Assembly: GCF_021375795.1 (NCBI RefSeq)
Contig: NZ_JAEIOI010000002.1
Span: 310,001 to 374,000, forward strand
Source: Pseudomonas anguilliseptica
Lineage (GTDB): Bacteria; Pseudomonadota; Gammaproteobacteria; Pseudomonadales; Pseudomonadaceae
Direction: 5' to 3'
Length of the DNA: 64,000 nucleotides
Made by a program: the position numbers and the translations under genes. Shown here piece after piece: positions 28,928-37,356 of this stretch. The notes beneath the pieces were generated by a model, which did not search any database, had not been told where the DNA came from, and worked only from the letters and a program-made list of their open reading frames with translations. Each line of letters opens with the position of its first letter. Position 1 is the first letter of the stretch.

Positions 28928-29284
28928 GAATCTTGGTCCAGATAAGCGGGCGCACGGGCGCGAAAGGGGCGCGATTGTAGCGGTTTACGGCGGTAAAAGG
29001 CAGCAGGCGGGACGGGCGGGCTTGCGTTGCGATGTGTTCGCTCTGGGTTATGGCTGTCTCAACGTTTGCCATGAACCTGAAAACGCTCTGCCATAGGTGT
29101 TATCAGTTTATGGACCGGCGTGTTTTTATATTCACTAATAGAATATAAAAATAATTATTCAGTATTTTATGGGAATAAAAAATCTCAGTAGTGTCAGCAG
29201 CAACCGAGCCTGACCGGCAGGTGAAAATCCGCTCCGCTCGCAGCTGAAGATCCAGCTGGGGCATACGAACTGAGAGATCCCACG
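28928..29284. other. Intergenic region upstream of metQ-like gene with a long inverted repeat
   Basis: 357 bases without a gene. The right part (29100-29175) is very AT-rich and contains an 11-bp perfect inverted repeat, TTTTTATATTC (29123-29133) and GAATATAAAAA (29141-29151), with a 7-base spacer. It may be an operator or part of the promoter of the binding-protein gene. A GAGAGATCCC ribosome site ends the region. No riboswitch could be recognised. Confidence 0.5.
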
Positions 29285-30067
29285 ATGAAAAAGACTTTGC
29301 TGCTCACCGCGCTGGCTGCTGCACTTTCCGTAACCCTGGCGCAGGCCGGCGAGAAACTGGTTGTGGCGGCTTCGCCCGTGCCGCATGCCGAAATCCTTGA
29401 GCTGATTAAGCCGCAGCTGGCCAAGGAGGGCGTCGATCTGGATGTCAAAGTCTTCACCGATTATGTGCAGCCCAATCTGCAAGTCAGCCAGAAACAGCTG
29501 GATGCCAACTACTTCCAGCACCAGCCTTATCTGGACACCTTCAATGCCAATCGCGGTACGAATCTGGTGAGCGTCAAGGGCGTTCATGTCGAGCCGTTCG
29601 GTGCCTATTCCAGCAAGATCAAGAACCTGACTGAACTGCCGCAAGGTGCCACTGTGGCCATCCCCAACGACGCCACCAACGGCGGCCGTGCTCTGCTGTT
29701 GTTGCAGAAGGCTGGCGTGATCACTCTGAAGCCGGACACTGGCATCCTCGCAACACCAAAGGACATTGCCGACAACCCGAAGAACATCAAGGTGCGTGAA
29801 CTGGAAGCGGCAACCCTGCCGCGCGTGCTGGATCAGGTTGACCTGGCGCTGATCAATACCAACTACGCCCTGGAAGCCAAGCTGGACCCAAGCAAGGACG
29901 CTCTGGTGATCGAGGGTCGTGATTCGCCGTATGTGAACTACCTGGTGGCGCGTCCGGATAACCAGGACAGCGATGCCATCAAGAAACTCTCGGCGGCTCT
30001 GACCAGCCCTGAAGTCAAAGCCTTTATCGAGAAGAAATATTCCGGCGCAGTGGTTCCCGCGTTCTGA
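29285..30067 (+). CDS. MetQ/NlpA family ABC substrate-binding protein, orphan
   Basis: 260 residues. Signal peptide (residues 1-21, LAQA-GEKL) without a lipobox Cys, so a soluble periplasmic protein rather than the usual lipoprotein. Family hallmarks: VVAASPVPHAEILELIKPQL, DYVQPNLQVSQKQLDANYFQHQPYLDTF, ATVAIPNDATNGGRALLLLQKAGVITLKP and the C-terminal KYSGAVVPAF. It binds methionine or a related sulfur compound. No metN or metI gene adjoins it; it must work with a permease encoded elsewhere or serve the sulfur cluster downstream. It ends at a terminator. Confidence 0.9.
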   Translation: MKKTLLLTALAAALSVTLAQAGEKLVVAASPVPHAEILELIKPQLAKEGVDLDVKVFTDYVQPNLQVSQKQLDANYFQHQPYLDTFNANRGTNLVSVKGVHVEPFGAYSSKIKNLTELPQGATVAIPNDATNGGRALLLLQKAGVITLKPDTGILATPKDIADNPKNIKVRELEAATLPRVLDQVDLALINTNYALEAKLDPSKDALVIEGRDSPYVNYLVARPDNQDSDAIKKLSAALTSPEVKAFIEKKYSGAVVPAF

Positions 30068-30125
30068 TCCTCACCAACTGACTGACCACGGCGGCATGGG
30101 TGGCTCAGCTGCCCCTGCCATTTCC

Positions 30126-30164
30126 AACGCCGACGAAGGCTTGCTCTCGTCGGCGTTCTTTTTT
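30126..30164 (+). terminator. Terminator after the MetQ-type gene
   Basis: AACGCCGACGA / TCGTCGGCGTT stem (11 bp) with a 10-base loop, then a T-rich tail. It separates metQ from the next operon. Confidence 0.85.
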
Positions 30165-30310
30165 GCGCAGCCATATCCAGGGGCTGCCGACACTATGTCG
30201 CATTAGAGTGCGTGTTTGCCTGGCCAATGGCTGCTGCGCGCAATGCCATAACCTTATTCGATAACGGTATTTTCAAAGCGATGCTTATATTCGTTATCTT
30301 CTCGCTACAA

Positions 30311-30324
30311 CTTGTTATGACAAG
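30311..30324. promoter_or_regulatory. Putative GntR operator
   Basis: CTTGT-TATG-ACAAG is an inverted repeat of the GntR/HutC kind just before the regulator start. A second inverted pair, GATAACG (30260-30266) and CGTTATC (30292-30298), lies upstream within an AT-rich promoter stretch. Autoregulation of the eight-gene operon is the likely role. Confidence 0.55.
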
Positions 30325-30344
30325 TAATGATTGAGACCCGAAAC

Positions 30345-31094
30345 ATGGCCCAACTGCTACCGCTGTCCCCCGTACCGCTTTACAGCCAACTCAAGGAATT
30401 GCTGCGTACGCGCATCCTTGATGGCACCTATCCACCACACAGCCGCATGCCCTCGGAAAGCGAGCTGGGCCAGGCTCATGGCGTCAGCCGCATTACCGTG
30501 CGCCAGGCGCTGGGCGACCTGCAGAAGGAAGGGCTGATCTTCAAGATTCATGGCAAGGGCACCTTCGTTGCCAAGCCCAAGGCATTCCAGAACGTCAGCA
30601 CCCTGCAAGGCCTGGCCGAGTCGATGACGCAGATGGGCTATGAGGTGCTCAACCGTCTGCGCAGCTTCAAATTCGTGCCGGCCAGCGCGTTGGTCGCTGA
30701 ACGCTTGCAGGTGGAAGAGGGCAGCCTGGTCACTGAAATCAAGCGGGTACGCCTGATTAACCGTGAGCCGGTGTCGCTGGAAGTCACCTACCTGCCGAAG
30801 GCCGTTGGCGAGAAGCTGGAGAAGGCCGATCTGGCCACCCGCGACATCTTTCTGATTCTGGAAAACGACTGCGGTATCGCCCTCGGCCACGCCGACCTGG
30901 CCATCGATGCGGCACTTGCCGACAGCGATCTGGCCCAGGCGCTGCAGGTCGAGGAGGGTGCGCCGATCATGCGCATCGAGCGCCTGACCCACACCGCCGA
31001 CGGCACGCCCCTGGATTTCGAACACCTCTACTACCGCGGCGATGCCTTCCAGTATCGCCTGCGCATCGACAGGCAGAAGGACGCGCAGCAATGA
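30345..31094 (+). CDS. GntR family regulator with UTRA domain (HutC subfamily)
   Basis: 249 residues from the ATG at 30345; an ATG at 30327 would sit right against the putative operator and has no ribosome site. N-terminal winged helix-turn-helix (PLYSQLKELLRTRILDGTYPPHSRMPSESELGQAHGVSRITVRQALGDLQKEGLIFKIHGKGTFVAK). The UTRA effector domain follows (GYEVLNRLRSFKFVPAS...PIMRIERLTHTADGTPLDFEHLYYRGDAFQYRLRI). HutC-type repressors bind the pathway's substrate or an intermediate. It is the first gene of the operon, with a 4-base overlap to the flavoprotein, so it should report the compound this system handles. Confidence 0.92.
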   Translation: MAQLLPLSPVPLYSQLKELLRTRILDGTYPPHSRMPSESELGQAHGVSRITVRQALGDLQKEGLIFKIHGKGTFVAKPKAFQNVSTLQGLAESMTQMGYEVLNRLRSFKFVPASALVAERLQVEEGSLVTEIKRVRLINREPVSLEVTYLPKAVGEKLEKADLATRDIFLILENDCGIALGHADLAIDAALADSDLAQALQVEEGAPIMRIERLTHTADGTPLDFEHLYYRGDAFQYRLRIDRQKDAQQ

Positions 31095-32827
31095 GCAGCT
31101 ATCAGACCCTGGAACAGGAATACGACATCGTGATCATCGGCGGCGGCACTGCCGGGCCGATGGCGGCGATCAAGGCCAAGGAGCGCAACAAGGCGCTGCG
31201 TGTGCTGCTGGTGGACAAGGCCAACGTCAAGCGCAGCGGCGCGATCAGCATGGGCATGGATGGCCTGAACAACGCCATCGTCCCCGGCCACGCCACGCCG
31301 GAGCAGTACACCAAGGAAATCACCGTGGCCAACGACGGCATCGTCAACCAGGCCGCCGTGTACGCCTATGCCACCCACAGTTTCGAGACTATCGAACAGC
31401 TGGATCGCTGGGGCGTGAAGTTCGAGAAGGACGAGACCGGCGACTACGCGGTGAAGAAGGTCCACCACATGGGCGCCTACGTGTTGCCGATGCCCGAGGG
31501 CCACGACATCAAGAAGGTGCTCTACCGCCAGCTCAAGCGCGCCCGGGTGGAAATCACAAACCGCCTGATCACAACCCGCCTGCTCACCGATGCTGAGGGC
31601 GCGGTCAATGGCGTGATGGGCTTTGACTGCCGCACCGCCGACTTCCATGTGATCAAGGCCAAGGCGGTGATTCTTTGCTGCGGCGCGGCCGGGCGCCTGG
31701 GTTTGCCATCGTCTGGCTACCTGATGGGCACCTACGAGAACCCGACCAACGCCGGCGACGGCTACGCCATGGCCTATCACGCGGGTGCAGAGCTGGCCAA
31801 TCTGGAGTGCTTCCAGATCAACCCGCTGATCAAGGACTACAACGGCCCGGCCTGCGCCTATGTCACCGGCCCGCTGGGCGGCTATACCGCCAACAACAAG
31901 GGCGAGCGCTTTATCGAGTGCGACTACTGGAGCGGGCAGATGATGTGGGAGTTCCATCAGGAACTTGAAGGCGGTAATGGCCCTGTGTTCCTCAAGCTCG
32001 ATCACCTGGCCGAGGAAACCATCCAGACCATCGAGGAAATCCTGCACAGCAACGAGCGTCCGAGTCGCGGCCAGTTCCACGCTAATCGTGGCACCGATTA
32101 CCGTACCGGCATGGTCGAGATGCATATCTCCGAGATCGGCTTCTGCTCCGGTCATAGCGCCTCGGGCGTATGGGTCAACGAGAAAGCCGAAACCTCGGTT
32201 AAAGGCCTGTACTCGGCCGGCGATATGGCCGCCGTGCCACACAACTACATGCTCGGCGCTTTCACCTACGGCTGGTTCGCTGGCAGCAACTCAGCAGATT
32301 ACGTGGCTGAGCGTGACTACAGTGAGCTGGATCAGGCGCAGATCGATGCCGAGCGCGCGCGGGTCTATGCGCCGCTGCTGCGCGAGCACGGCCTGCCGCC
32401 GGCGCAGGTCGAGTACAAGCTGCGACGCATGGTCAACGACTACCTGCAGCCGCCCAAGGTGACCAAGAAGATGGAAATCGGCCTGACCCGTTTTGCCGAT
32501 ATCCAGCGTGACCTCGACCAGCTCAAGGCCAACAACCCTCACGAGCTGATGCGCGCCCTGGAAGTCAGCGTGATCCGCGACTGCGCCGAGATGGCCGCAC
32601 GGGCTTCGCTGTTCCGCACTGAGAGCCGCTGGGGCCTGTACCACCACCGCGTCGATCACCCGCAGCGCAACGATGCTGAATGGTTCTGTCATGCCCACCT
32701 GAAGAAGGATGAAAGCGGTGTGATGAGCAGCTTCAAGAAACCGGTCGAGCCCTACCTGATTCCGCTGGATGACGAAGAGCAGCAGGCCTACAACCACTTG
32801 CGCGTCAAAGGCAACGCAGCAGCCTAA
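31091..32827 (+). CDS. AprA-like FAD flavoprotein (fumarate reductase/APS reductase alpha superfamily)
   Basis: 578 residues. FAD-binding start DIVIIGGGTAGPMAAIKAKE (residues 12-31), then VDKANVKRSGAISMGMDGLN, which matches the AprA pattern (RSGAVAQG...N) better than succinate dehydrogenase. Other AprA-like parts are the NAGDGYAMAYHAGAELANLECFQINPL, ADMAAVPHNYMLGAFTYGWFAG and WGLYHHRVDHPQR segments. The usual SdhA/FrdA catalytic HPT(G) pattern is not seen. With the AprB-like ferredoxin next door it should form a two-subunit oxidoreductase. True AprA is longer (over 600) and belongs to sulfate reducers or sulfur oxidisers; here it sits in a transport operon, so APS is not assured as substrate. 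No signal peptide: cytoplasmic. Confidence 0.85.
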   Translation: MSSYQTLEQEYDIVIIGGGTAGPMAAIKAKERNKALRVLLVDKANVKRSGAISMGMDGLNNAIVPGHATPEQYTKEITVANDGIVNQAAVYAYATHSFETIEQLDRWGVKFEKDETGDYAVKKVHHMGAYVLPMPEGHDIKKVLYRQLKRARVEITNRLITTRLLTDAEGAVNGVMGFDCRTADFHVIKAKAVILCCGAAGRLGLPSSGYLMGTYENPTNAGDGYAMAYHAGAELANLECFQINPLIKDYNGPACAYVTGPLGGYTANNKGERFIECDYWSGQMMWEFHQELEGGNGPVFLKLDHLAEETIQTIEEILHSNERPSRGQFHANRGTDYRTGMVEMHISEIGFCSGHSASGVWVNEKAETSVKGLYSAGDMAAVPHNYMLGAFTYGWFAGSNSADYVAERDYSELDQAQIDAERARVYAPLLREHGLPPAQVEYKLRRMVNDYLQPPKVTKKMEIGLTRFADIQRDLDQLKANNPHELMRALEVSVIRDCAEMAARASLFRTESRWGLYHHRVDHPQRNDAEWFCHAHLKKDESGVMSSFKKPVEPYLIPLDDEEQQAYNHLRVKGNAAA

Positions 32828-32843
32828 AAGGAGGGCGCGTGAA

Positions 32844-33089
32844 ATGGCGTATCAACCCCAGGAAATATTCTTTCGCAGCAACGCCCCGGTAACGGTCGAT
32901 GAAGACAAATGCATCGCCCACAAGGGCTGCACCGTCTGTGTGGATGTCTGCCCGATGGACCTGCTGGCCATCAACCCGGCCACGCAGAAAGCCTATATGG
33001 CCTTTGACGAATGCTGGTACTGCATGCCGTGCGAGACGGATTGCCCGACCGGCGCAGTGAAGGTGGAGATTCCTTATCTGCTGAGGTAG
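32844..33089 (+). CDS. AprB-like ferredoxin with two 4Fe-4S clusters
   Basis: 81 residues from the ATG at 32844, with AAGGAGG upstream and 16 bases after the flavoprotein stop. Eight cysteines: Cys23-x5-Cys29-x2-Cys32-x3-Cys36 and Cys57-x2-Cys60-x2-Cys63-x3-Cys67. The longer first spacing, the CPMDLLAINPATQKAY stretch and the CWYCMPCETDCPTGAVKV block are close to the core of AprB (APS reductase beta), without AprB's C-terminal tail. It should carry electrons to or from the FAD of the preceding subunit. Confidence 0.87.
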   Translation: MAYQPQEIFFRSNAPVTVDEDKCIAHKGCTVCVDVCPMDLLAINPATQKAYMAFDECWYCMPCETDCPTGAVKVEIPYLLR

Positions 33090-33277
33090 TCCGCCGGGTT
33101 CAAACCGCACTGCAATCACTTGATTCTGTCGCACGGGTTAAACCCACCGGGGTACGCCTGCTCGACAAAAGCTATCCGGATAACCGCCGGACGCCTGCTG
33201 TAACACCCCCTCGTTTCCCACCAGCCAACCGCATGGCGGAGACGATTCCAATACTTATGATTCGAGGGGAAACACCC

Positions 33278-34687
33278 ATGATCTTGCGTACTACCATCGC
33301 CGGCCTCGCGCTGGCCATCAGCAGCATCACCGCCGCCCATGCAGAGACCATCCGTATTGCCATCGGCACCCAGGACACCACCATCAACTGCGCCGCTGGC
33401 GGCCTGCTGATCCGTGAGCTGGGCCTGCTCGACAAGTACCTGCCCAAAGACGGCAAGTACCAGGACGCCAAATACGAAATCGAGTGGAAGAATTTCACCA
33501 GCGGTGCGCCGCTGACCAACGAGATGGTCGCCGGCAAGCTGGACTTCGGCGCCATGGCCGACTTCCCTGGCTCGTTCAACGGTGTGGCGCATATCGAGGC
33601 GGGCAAGCAGAGCCTGTTTATCAGCGTGCTGTCCGGCAGTACGCTGGGCAGCGGCAACGGCATCGTGGTGCCGGCGTCCTCCAGCGTGCAGTCGCTGGCA
33701 GAGCTGAAAGGCAAGACCATCTCCGTGCCGTTCGCTTCCACCGCCCACGGCATGTTGCTGCGCGCTGTGGCCGCACAAGGCTGGGACCCGGAGAAGGACG
33801 TGCGGATTATCGCCCAGGCCCCGGAAATCGCTGGTTCCGCGCTACGCAGCAACCGCATCGAAGCGCATGCCGACTTCGTGCCGTTCGCCGAGCTGTTCCC
33901 CAACCGTGGTTTCGCCCGCAAGATCTACGATGGCTCGCAGGCCAATGCGCCAACCTTCCACGGCGTGCTGGTGGATGCCAGCTACGCCAAGAAGTACCCG
34001 GAAATCGTCACCGCCTACCTGCGCGCGGGCATTGAAGCCGACCAGTTGCTGGCCGCCGAGCCGGAGAAATACAGCGAGCTGATCGAGAAGGTCACCGGCA
34101 TCGAGGCTGAGGTCAATTACCTGTTCCACGGTCCGCTCGGCCTGCAAACCCGTGACCTGAGCTGGAAGCCGGAATACCGCCAGGCGGTGGCGACGTCCAT
34201 CGACACTCTCAAGTTGCTCAAGCGTACTGACCGTGACTTGGATACGGCCAAGTTCATTGACGATCAGTACATTCGCGCAGCTTTCAAGGCTTCCGGTCTG
34301 GACTACAGCACGCAGCTGGCCAACTACGCCGCGCTGCCGCTCAAGGCCAACGATGCACTGACCGGCAAACCGATCACCGACTTCAAGCGCCTGGCGCAGA
34401 TCTGGGTGCGTGGCGAAGACAAGGTGCGTCATTACAGCTCGCCGGAAGCAGCCCTGGGCGCGCTGGCCACTCTGGAAGCAGAGGGTAAGGACATCCGCGC
34501 CATCTATGCCCAGGCAGCGGACAGCGGCATCAAACTGCTGGCCAACCAGGCCTGGTTTGTCCGTGATGCCAAGGGCCAGCTGAATGCCTTCCTGCTCAAG
34601 GATCAGGCCCTGGCCTATGCCCAGCAGCATGGCGGCACCGCGCTGGACTTCGTCAGCGCCAACCAGCAGTTGCTGGCCAGCCGCTAA
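33278..34687 (+). CDS. Nitrate/sulfonate-type ABC substrate-binding protein with NosL-like C-terminal extension
   Basis: 469 residues from the ATG at 33278 (GAGGGGAAACACC upstream). Signal peptide 1-22 (AAHA-ETIRIA). Residues 25-350 are an SsuA/TauA/NrtA-type binding fold (VAGKLDFGAMADFPGSFNG, KGKTISVPFASTAHGMLLRAV, PTFHGVLVDASYAKKYPEIV). Usual family length is 320-350; here residues about 382-460 form an extra segment (HYSSPEAALGALATL...AIYAQAADSG...NQAWFVRD...AFLLKDQALAYAQQHGGTALDF) that follows the order of motifs in NosL, a copper-delivery protein. The 188-base gap before the gene has no coding signal. Confidence 0.85.
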   Translation: MILRTTIAGLALAISSITAAHAETIRIAIGTQDTTINCAAGGLLIRELGLLDKYLPKDGKYQDAKYEIEWKNFTSGAPLTNEMVAGKLDFGAMADFPGSFNGVAHIEAGKQSLFISVLSGSTLGSGNGIVVPASSSVQSLAELKGKTISVPFASTAHGMLLRAVAAQGWDPEKDVRIIAQAPEIAGSALRSNRIEAHADFVPFAELFPNRGFARKIYDGSQANAPTFHGVLVDASYAKKYPEIVTAYLRAGIEADQLLAAEPEKYSELIEKVTGIEAEVNYLFHGPLGLQTRDLSWKPEYRQAVATSIDTLKLLKRTDRDLDTAKFIDDQYIRAAFKASGLDYSTQLANYAALPLKANDALTGKPITDFKRLAQIWVRGEDKVRHYSSPEAALGALATLEAEGKDIRAIYAQAADSGIKLLANQAWFVRDAKGQLNAFLLKDQALAYAQQHGGTALDFVSANQQLLASR

Positions 34688-34695
34688 GACCTACT

Positions 34696-34743
34696 CCCTC
34701 TGCCCACCCTTTCTCGCTTAGGCGAGCGGGGTGTGGCAGAGGG
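34696..34743 (+). promoter_or_regulatory. Long intercistronic hairpin after the binding-protein gene
   Basis: CCCTCTGCC...CTCGC-TTAG-GCGAG...GGCAGAGGG forms an extended imperfect hairpin filling the gap between binding protein and permease. It has no T run. Such structures protect the upstream mRNA so that the binding protein is made in excess of the membrane parts. The tau operon has a similar hairpin at the same position. Confidence 0.65.
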
Positions 34744-34757
34744 TTATGGAGATTGCC

Positions 34758-35537
34758 ATGAAACCGCTATATCGCTGGCCCCTGCGTCTGGCATCGCTCG
34801 CCGCCTGCCTGCTGTTCTGGCATGTGGCGGCGGCCCAGCGCCTGAATCTGGGGCTGATTACCTTCACTTACGTGCCAACGCCAAGCGCGGTGCTGGATGC
34901 CGCCGTGGCCCTGATCGAATCGAGCAAGCTGGCCACGCACCTGTCCAGCAGCCTGGGCCGGGTGTTTGTCGGTTACCTGCTGGCGGTGATCGCCGGTGTG
35001 CTGCTGGGACTGGTCATTGGCCGTTCGAAATGGGCCGAAGACAGCCTGCTGCCGCCACTGGAAGTGTTGCGGCCGATTCCCGCAGTAGCCTGGATTCCCC
35101 TGGCCATCCTGATGTTTCCGTCCTCGGAAGCTTCGATGATCTTTATCACCTTTACCGGGGCGCTGTTCCCCATCCTGCTCAATACCATCCATGGCGTTGA
35201 GGGCGTCGATCCGCGTCTGATCGCCTCGGCGCGCAGCCTGGGCGCTGGGCGCCTGGCGATTCTGCGCGAGGTAATCGTGCCGGGCGCTGCGCCGAGCATC
35301 GTTACCGGCCTGGCCATCGGCATGGGCACCTCGTGGTTCTGCCTGGTGACGGCGGAAATGATCTCTGGGCAGTGGGGCATCGGTTACTACACCTGGGAGT
35401 CCTACACCATCCAGAACTACGCCGACATTGTCGTTGGCATGCTGCTGATCGGCGTGCTCGGCATGGGCAGCAGTGCCCTGGTCAAACAACTGGGGGCCTG
35501 GGCGACGCCCTGGTACCGGATCAAGGGGAAGCGCTGA
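34758..35537 (+). CDS. ABC transporter permease (SsuC/TauC type)
   Basis: 259 residues from the ATG at 34758 with GGAGATTGCC upstream. About six membrane helices and the inner-loop EAA motif (DPRLIASARSLGAGRLAILREVIVPGAAPSIVTGLAIGMGTSW), which docks on the ATPase. The family imports nitrate, sulfonates, taurine or thiamine precursors. A 3-base overlap with the ATPase gene shows tight coupling. Confidence 0.92.
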   Translation: MKPLYRWPLRLASLAACLLFWHVAAAQRLNLGLITFTYVPTPSAVLDAAVALIESSKLATHLSSSLGRVFVGYLLAVIAGVLLGLVIGRSKWAEDSLLPPLEVLRPIPAVAWIPLAILMFPSSEASMIFITFTGALFPILLNTIHGVEGVDPRLIASARSLGAGRLAILREVIVPGAAPSIVTGLAIGMGTSWFCLVTAEMISGQWGIGYYTWESYTIQNYADIVVGMLLIGVLGMGSSALVKQLGAWATPWYRIKGKR

Positions 35538-36394
35538 TGAGTGCCTATGAAAAAGCCGTAGAACCGGGACGCATCGACGGCCAGCAATTGTCGATTCGCC
35601 TGGGGCAGGGCGCACAGGCCTTCGACGCCTTGCAGAACCTGGATTTCAGCGTCGAGCCCGGCGAGTTCGTGTGCATTCTCGGTCCCTCCGGTTGTGGCAA
35701 ATCGACTCTGCTTGGTGCCCTGGCCGGTCATCTACAGATCAGTGCCGGCGCGCTGCGCGTTGATGGCCAGGTGGTGGATGGGCCCTCACCTGAGCGCGGT
35801 ATGGTGTTTCAGCACCACACCCTGTTGCCTTGGCGCAGTGTGCTCGACAACGTTGCTTTTGGCCTGAAGATGCAGGGCCTGGGCAAGGCCGAGCGGCGCT
35901 ACCAGGCCGGTGAGTTTCTCCGTCTGGTCGGCCTGCAGGAGTTTGCCCTGCGCTGGCCCAATCAGTTGTCCGGCGGCATGCAGCAACGCGCGGAAATCGC
36001 CCGGGTGCTGATCAACCGCCCGCGTCTGTTGCTAATGGACGAGCCCTTCGGCGCGCTGGATGCACAGACCCGTGCGCGGATGCAGGAGTTGTTGCTGGAC
36101 ATCTGGACGCGCATCCGTACCACCGTGGTGTTTGTTACCCACGATATCGACGAGGCGCTGTTTCTCGCCGACCGCGTGCTGGTAATGAGCCCACGACCCG
36201 GACGTTTTATCGAGGATCTGCGCCTGGATTTCCCTCGCCCCCGGCACGCCAGCCTGCTGACCAGCCCTGAGTTTGTCCGCCTCAAACGCCATTGCCTGGA
36301 GTTGCTGCGCCACGAAGAAGGTCGCGAACTGCCACGCCTGACCCCGCTGGGGCTGCCCAGCGCCGACTTCCCGCCATTGCGAATTGCCCTATGA
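35537..36394 (+). CDS. ABC transporter ATPase (SsuB/TauB type)
   Basis: 285 residues from the ATG at 35537, overlapping the permease stop. Walker A GPSGCGKST (49-57), signature LSGGMQQR, Walker B LLLMDEP, D-loop GALDAQTR and switch VTHDIDEA are intact. It powers the permease encoded just upstream. Its C-terminal tail (residues about 235-285) is basic and proline-rich and may regulate it. Stop and next start overlap (ATGA). Confidence 0.94.
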   Translation: MSAYEKAVEPGRIDGQQLSIRLGQGAQAFDALQNLDFSVEPGEFVCILGPSGCGKSTLLGALAGHLQISAGALRVDGQVVDGPSPERGMVFQHHTLLPWRSVLDNVAFGLKMQGLGKAERRYQAGEFLRLVGLQEFALRWPNQLSGGMQQRAEIARVLINRPRLLLMDEPFGALDAQTRARMQELLLDIWTRIRTTVVFVTHDIDEALFLADRVLVMSPRPGRFIEDLRLDFPRPRHASLLTSPEFVRLKRHCLELLRHEEGRELPRLTPLGLPSADFPPLRIAL

Positions 36395-37356
36395 CTGAAT
36401 TGAACAGCGACAACCCCGAAATTCTGGCCCTGCAGCCACGCCTAAGTGACAGCGATGCAGGCGTGCGGCGTATTGCCCTGATTGCCCTGGCCGATCTGGA
36501 AGACCCCGACACCTTACCCTGGTTGATTGAGGCCCTGGGCAGCGATAGCGACGCCCAGGTGCGCACCGAGGCCGCCCGTCTGCTTGAAGCCTGGGAGGAG
36601 CCCGAGGTGGTGGCCGCTTTGTGCGCCGCCCTGGCCGATGCGGATGAGGCGGTACGTGGTGCTGCTGCGCAGAGCCTAAGTGAACTGAAAAGCCTGGACG
36701 CCGGGCGGGTGATCCTACCTTGGGCCAACCATGCTGATGCCTTTGTGCGCAGCAGCGCCCTGCGTGCCCTGCGTGAACTGCGCCTACCCGACAGCGTGCC
36801 AGTCGCACGCCAGGCCCTGCAGGACAGCGATGCCTTTGTGCGGCGTGAGGCAGTGGGTATCCTCGGCTGGCTCAAGCAGCTCGACGCGCTACCCGAATTG
36901 GCGCGCCTGGCCAGTGATGACCCGGACACCGAAGTACGCCGCGCCGCCACCGGTGCCTTGGGCCTGGCCAGCGATTTGCTGGTACTGCCGGCTTTGCAGG
37001 CAGCCTTGTGCGACAGTGAATGGCAGGTGCGCGAAGAGGCGGCCACCACCCTGGGCAAGGTGGGGCTGAGCGAGGCCGGACCGGCGCTGATCGACGCATT
37101 GCAGGACAGCTACTGGCAGGTACGCCTGCGCGCGGCGCGTTCGCTGGGCAAACTGCGCTTTGTCGACGCGTTGGATGGCTTGGTCACGCTGCTCGGTCAT
37201 AGCATCAGCAACCTGCGTAAGGAGGCTGCGTTGGCCCTTGGCGAACTGGCCGACAGCACTGCCATTGCCCCCTTGCAAGCGGCCGAGCAGGACAGCGACC
37301 CGGAAGTGCGCAAGGCCGTGCGTATTGCGCTGTCCCAGCTGCAAAGGACTACCTGA
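36391..37356 (+). CDS. HEAT-repeat protein
   Basis: 321 residues made almost wholly of about ten 31-residue HEAT repeats of the phycobilin-lyase (PBS) type, with repeated DSDAGVRRIALIALADL, DSDAQVRTEAARLL, DADEAVRGAAAQSL, DSDAFVRREAVGIL, DPDTEVRRAATGAL, DSEWQVREEAATTL, DSYWQVRLRAARSL, DSDPEVRKAVRIAL. There is no signal peptide. The scaffold may mediate assembly or cofactor insertion for the flavoprotein/ferredoxin pair; it is coupled to the ATPase and DUF971 genes by overlaps, so it clearly belongs to the system. No known catalytic residues are visible. Confidence 0.9.
   Translation: MTELNSDNPEILALQPRLSDSDAGVRRIALIALADLEDPDTLPWLIEALGSDSDAQVRTEAARLLEAWEEPEVVAALCAALADADEAVRGAAAQSLSELKSLDAGRVILPWANHADAFVRSSALRALRELRLPDSVPVARQALQDSDAFVRREAVGILGWLKQLDALPELARLASDDPDTEVRRAATGALGLASDLLVLPALQAALCDSEWQVREEAATTLGKVGLSEAGPALIDALQDSYWQVRLRAARSLGKLRFVDALDGLVTLLGHSISNLRKEAALALGELADSTAIAPLQAAEQDSDPEVRKAVRIALSQLQRTT

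Noticed and set aside
29160..29284. A SAM-type or other riboswitch before the MetQ-type gene
   Set aside because: Small hairpins can be drawn, but no known riboswitch core could be matched by eye.
31031..32242. A 403-codon open frame opposite the AprA-like gene
   Set aside because: Shadow frame of a clearly conserved flavoprotein; no ribosome site or recognisable motif.
31091..32827. Calling the flavoprotein fumarate reductase or succinate dehydrogenase
   Set aside because: No membrane anchor or SdhB-type iron-sulfur subunit is present, and the local motifs and the AprB-like partner fit the APS reductase branch better.
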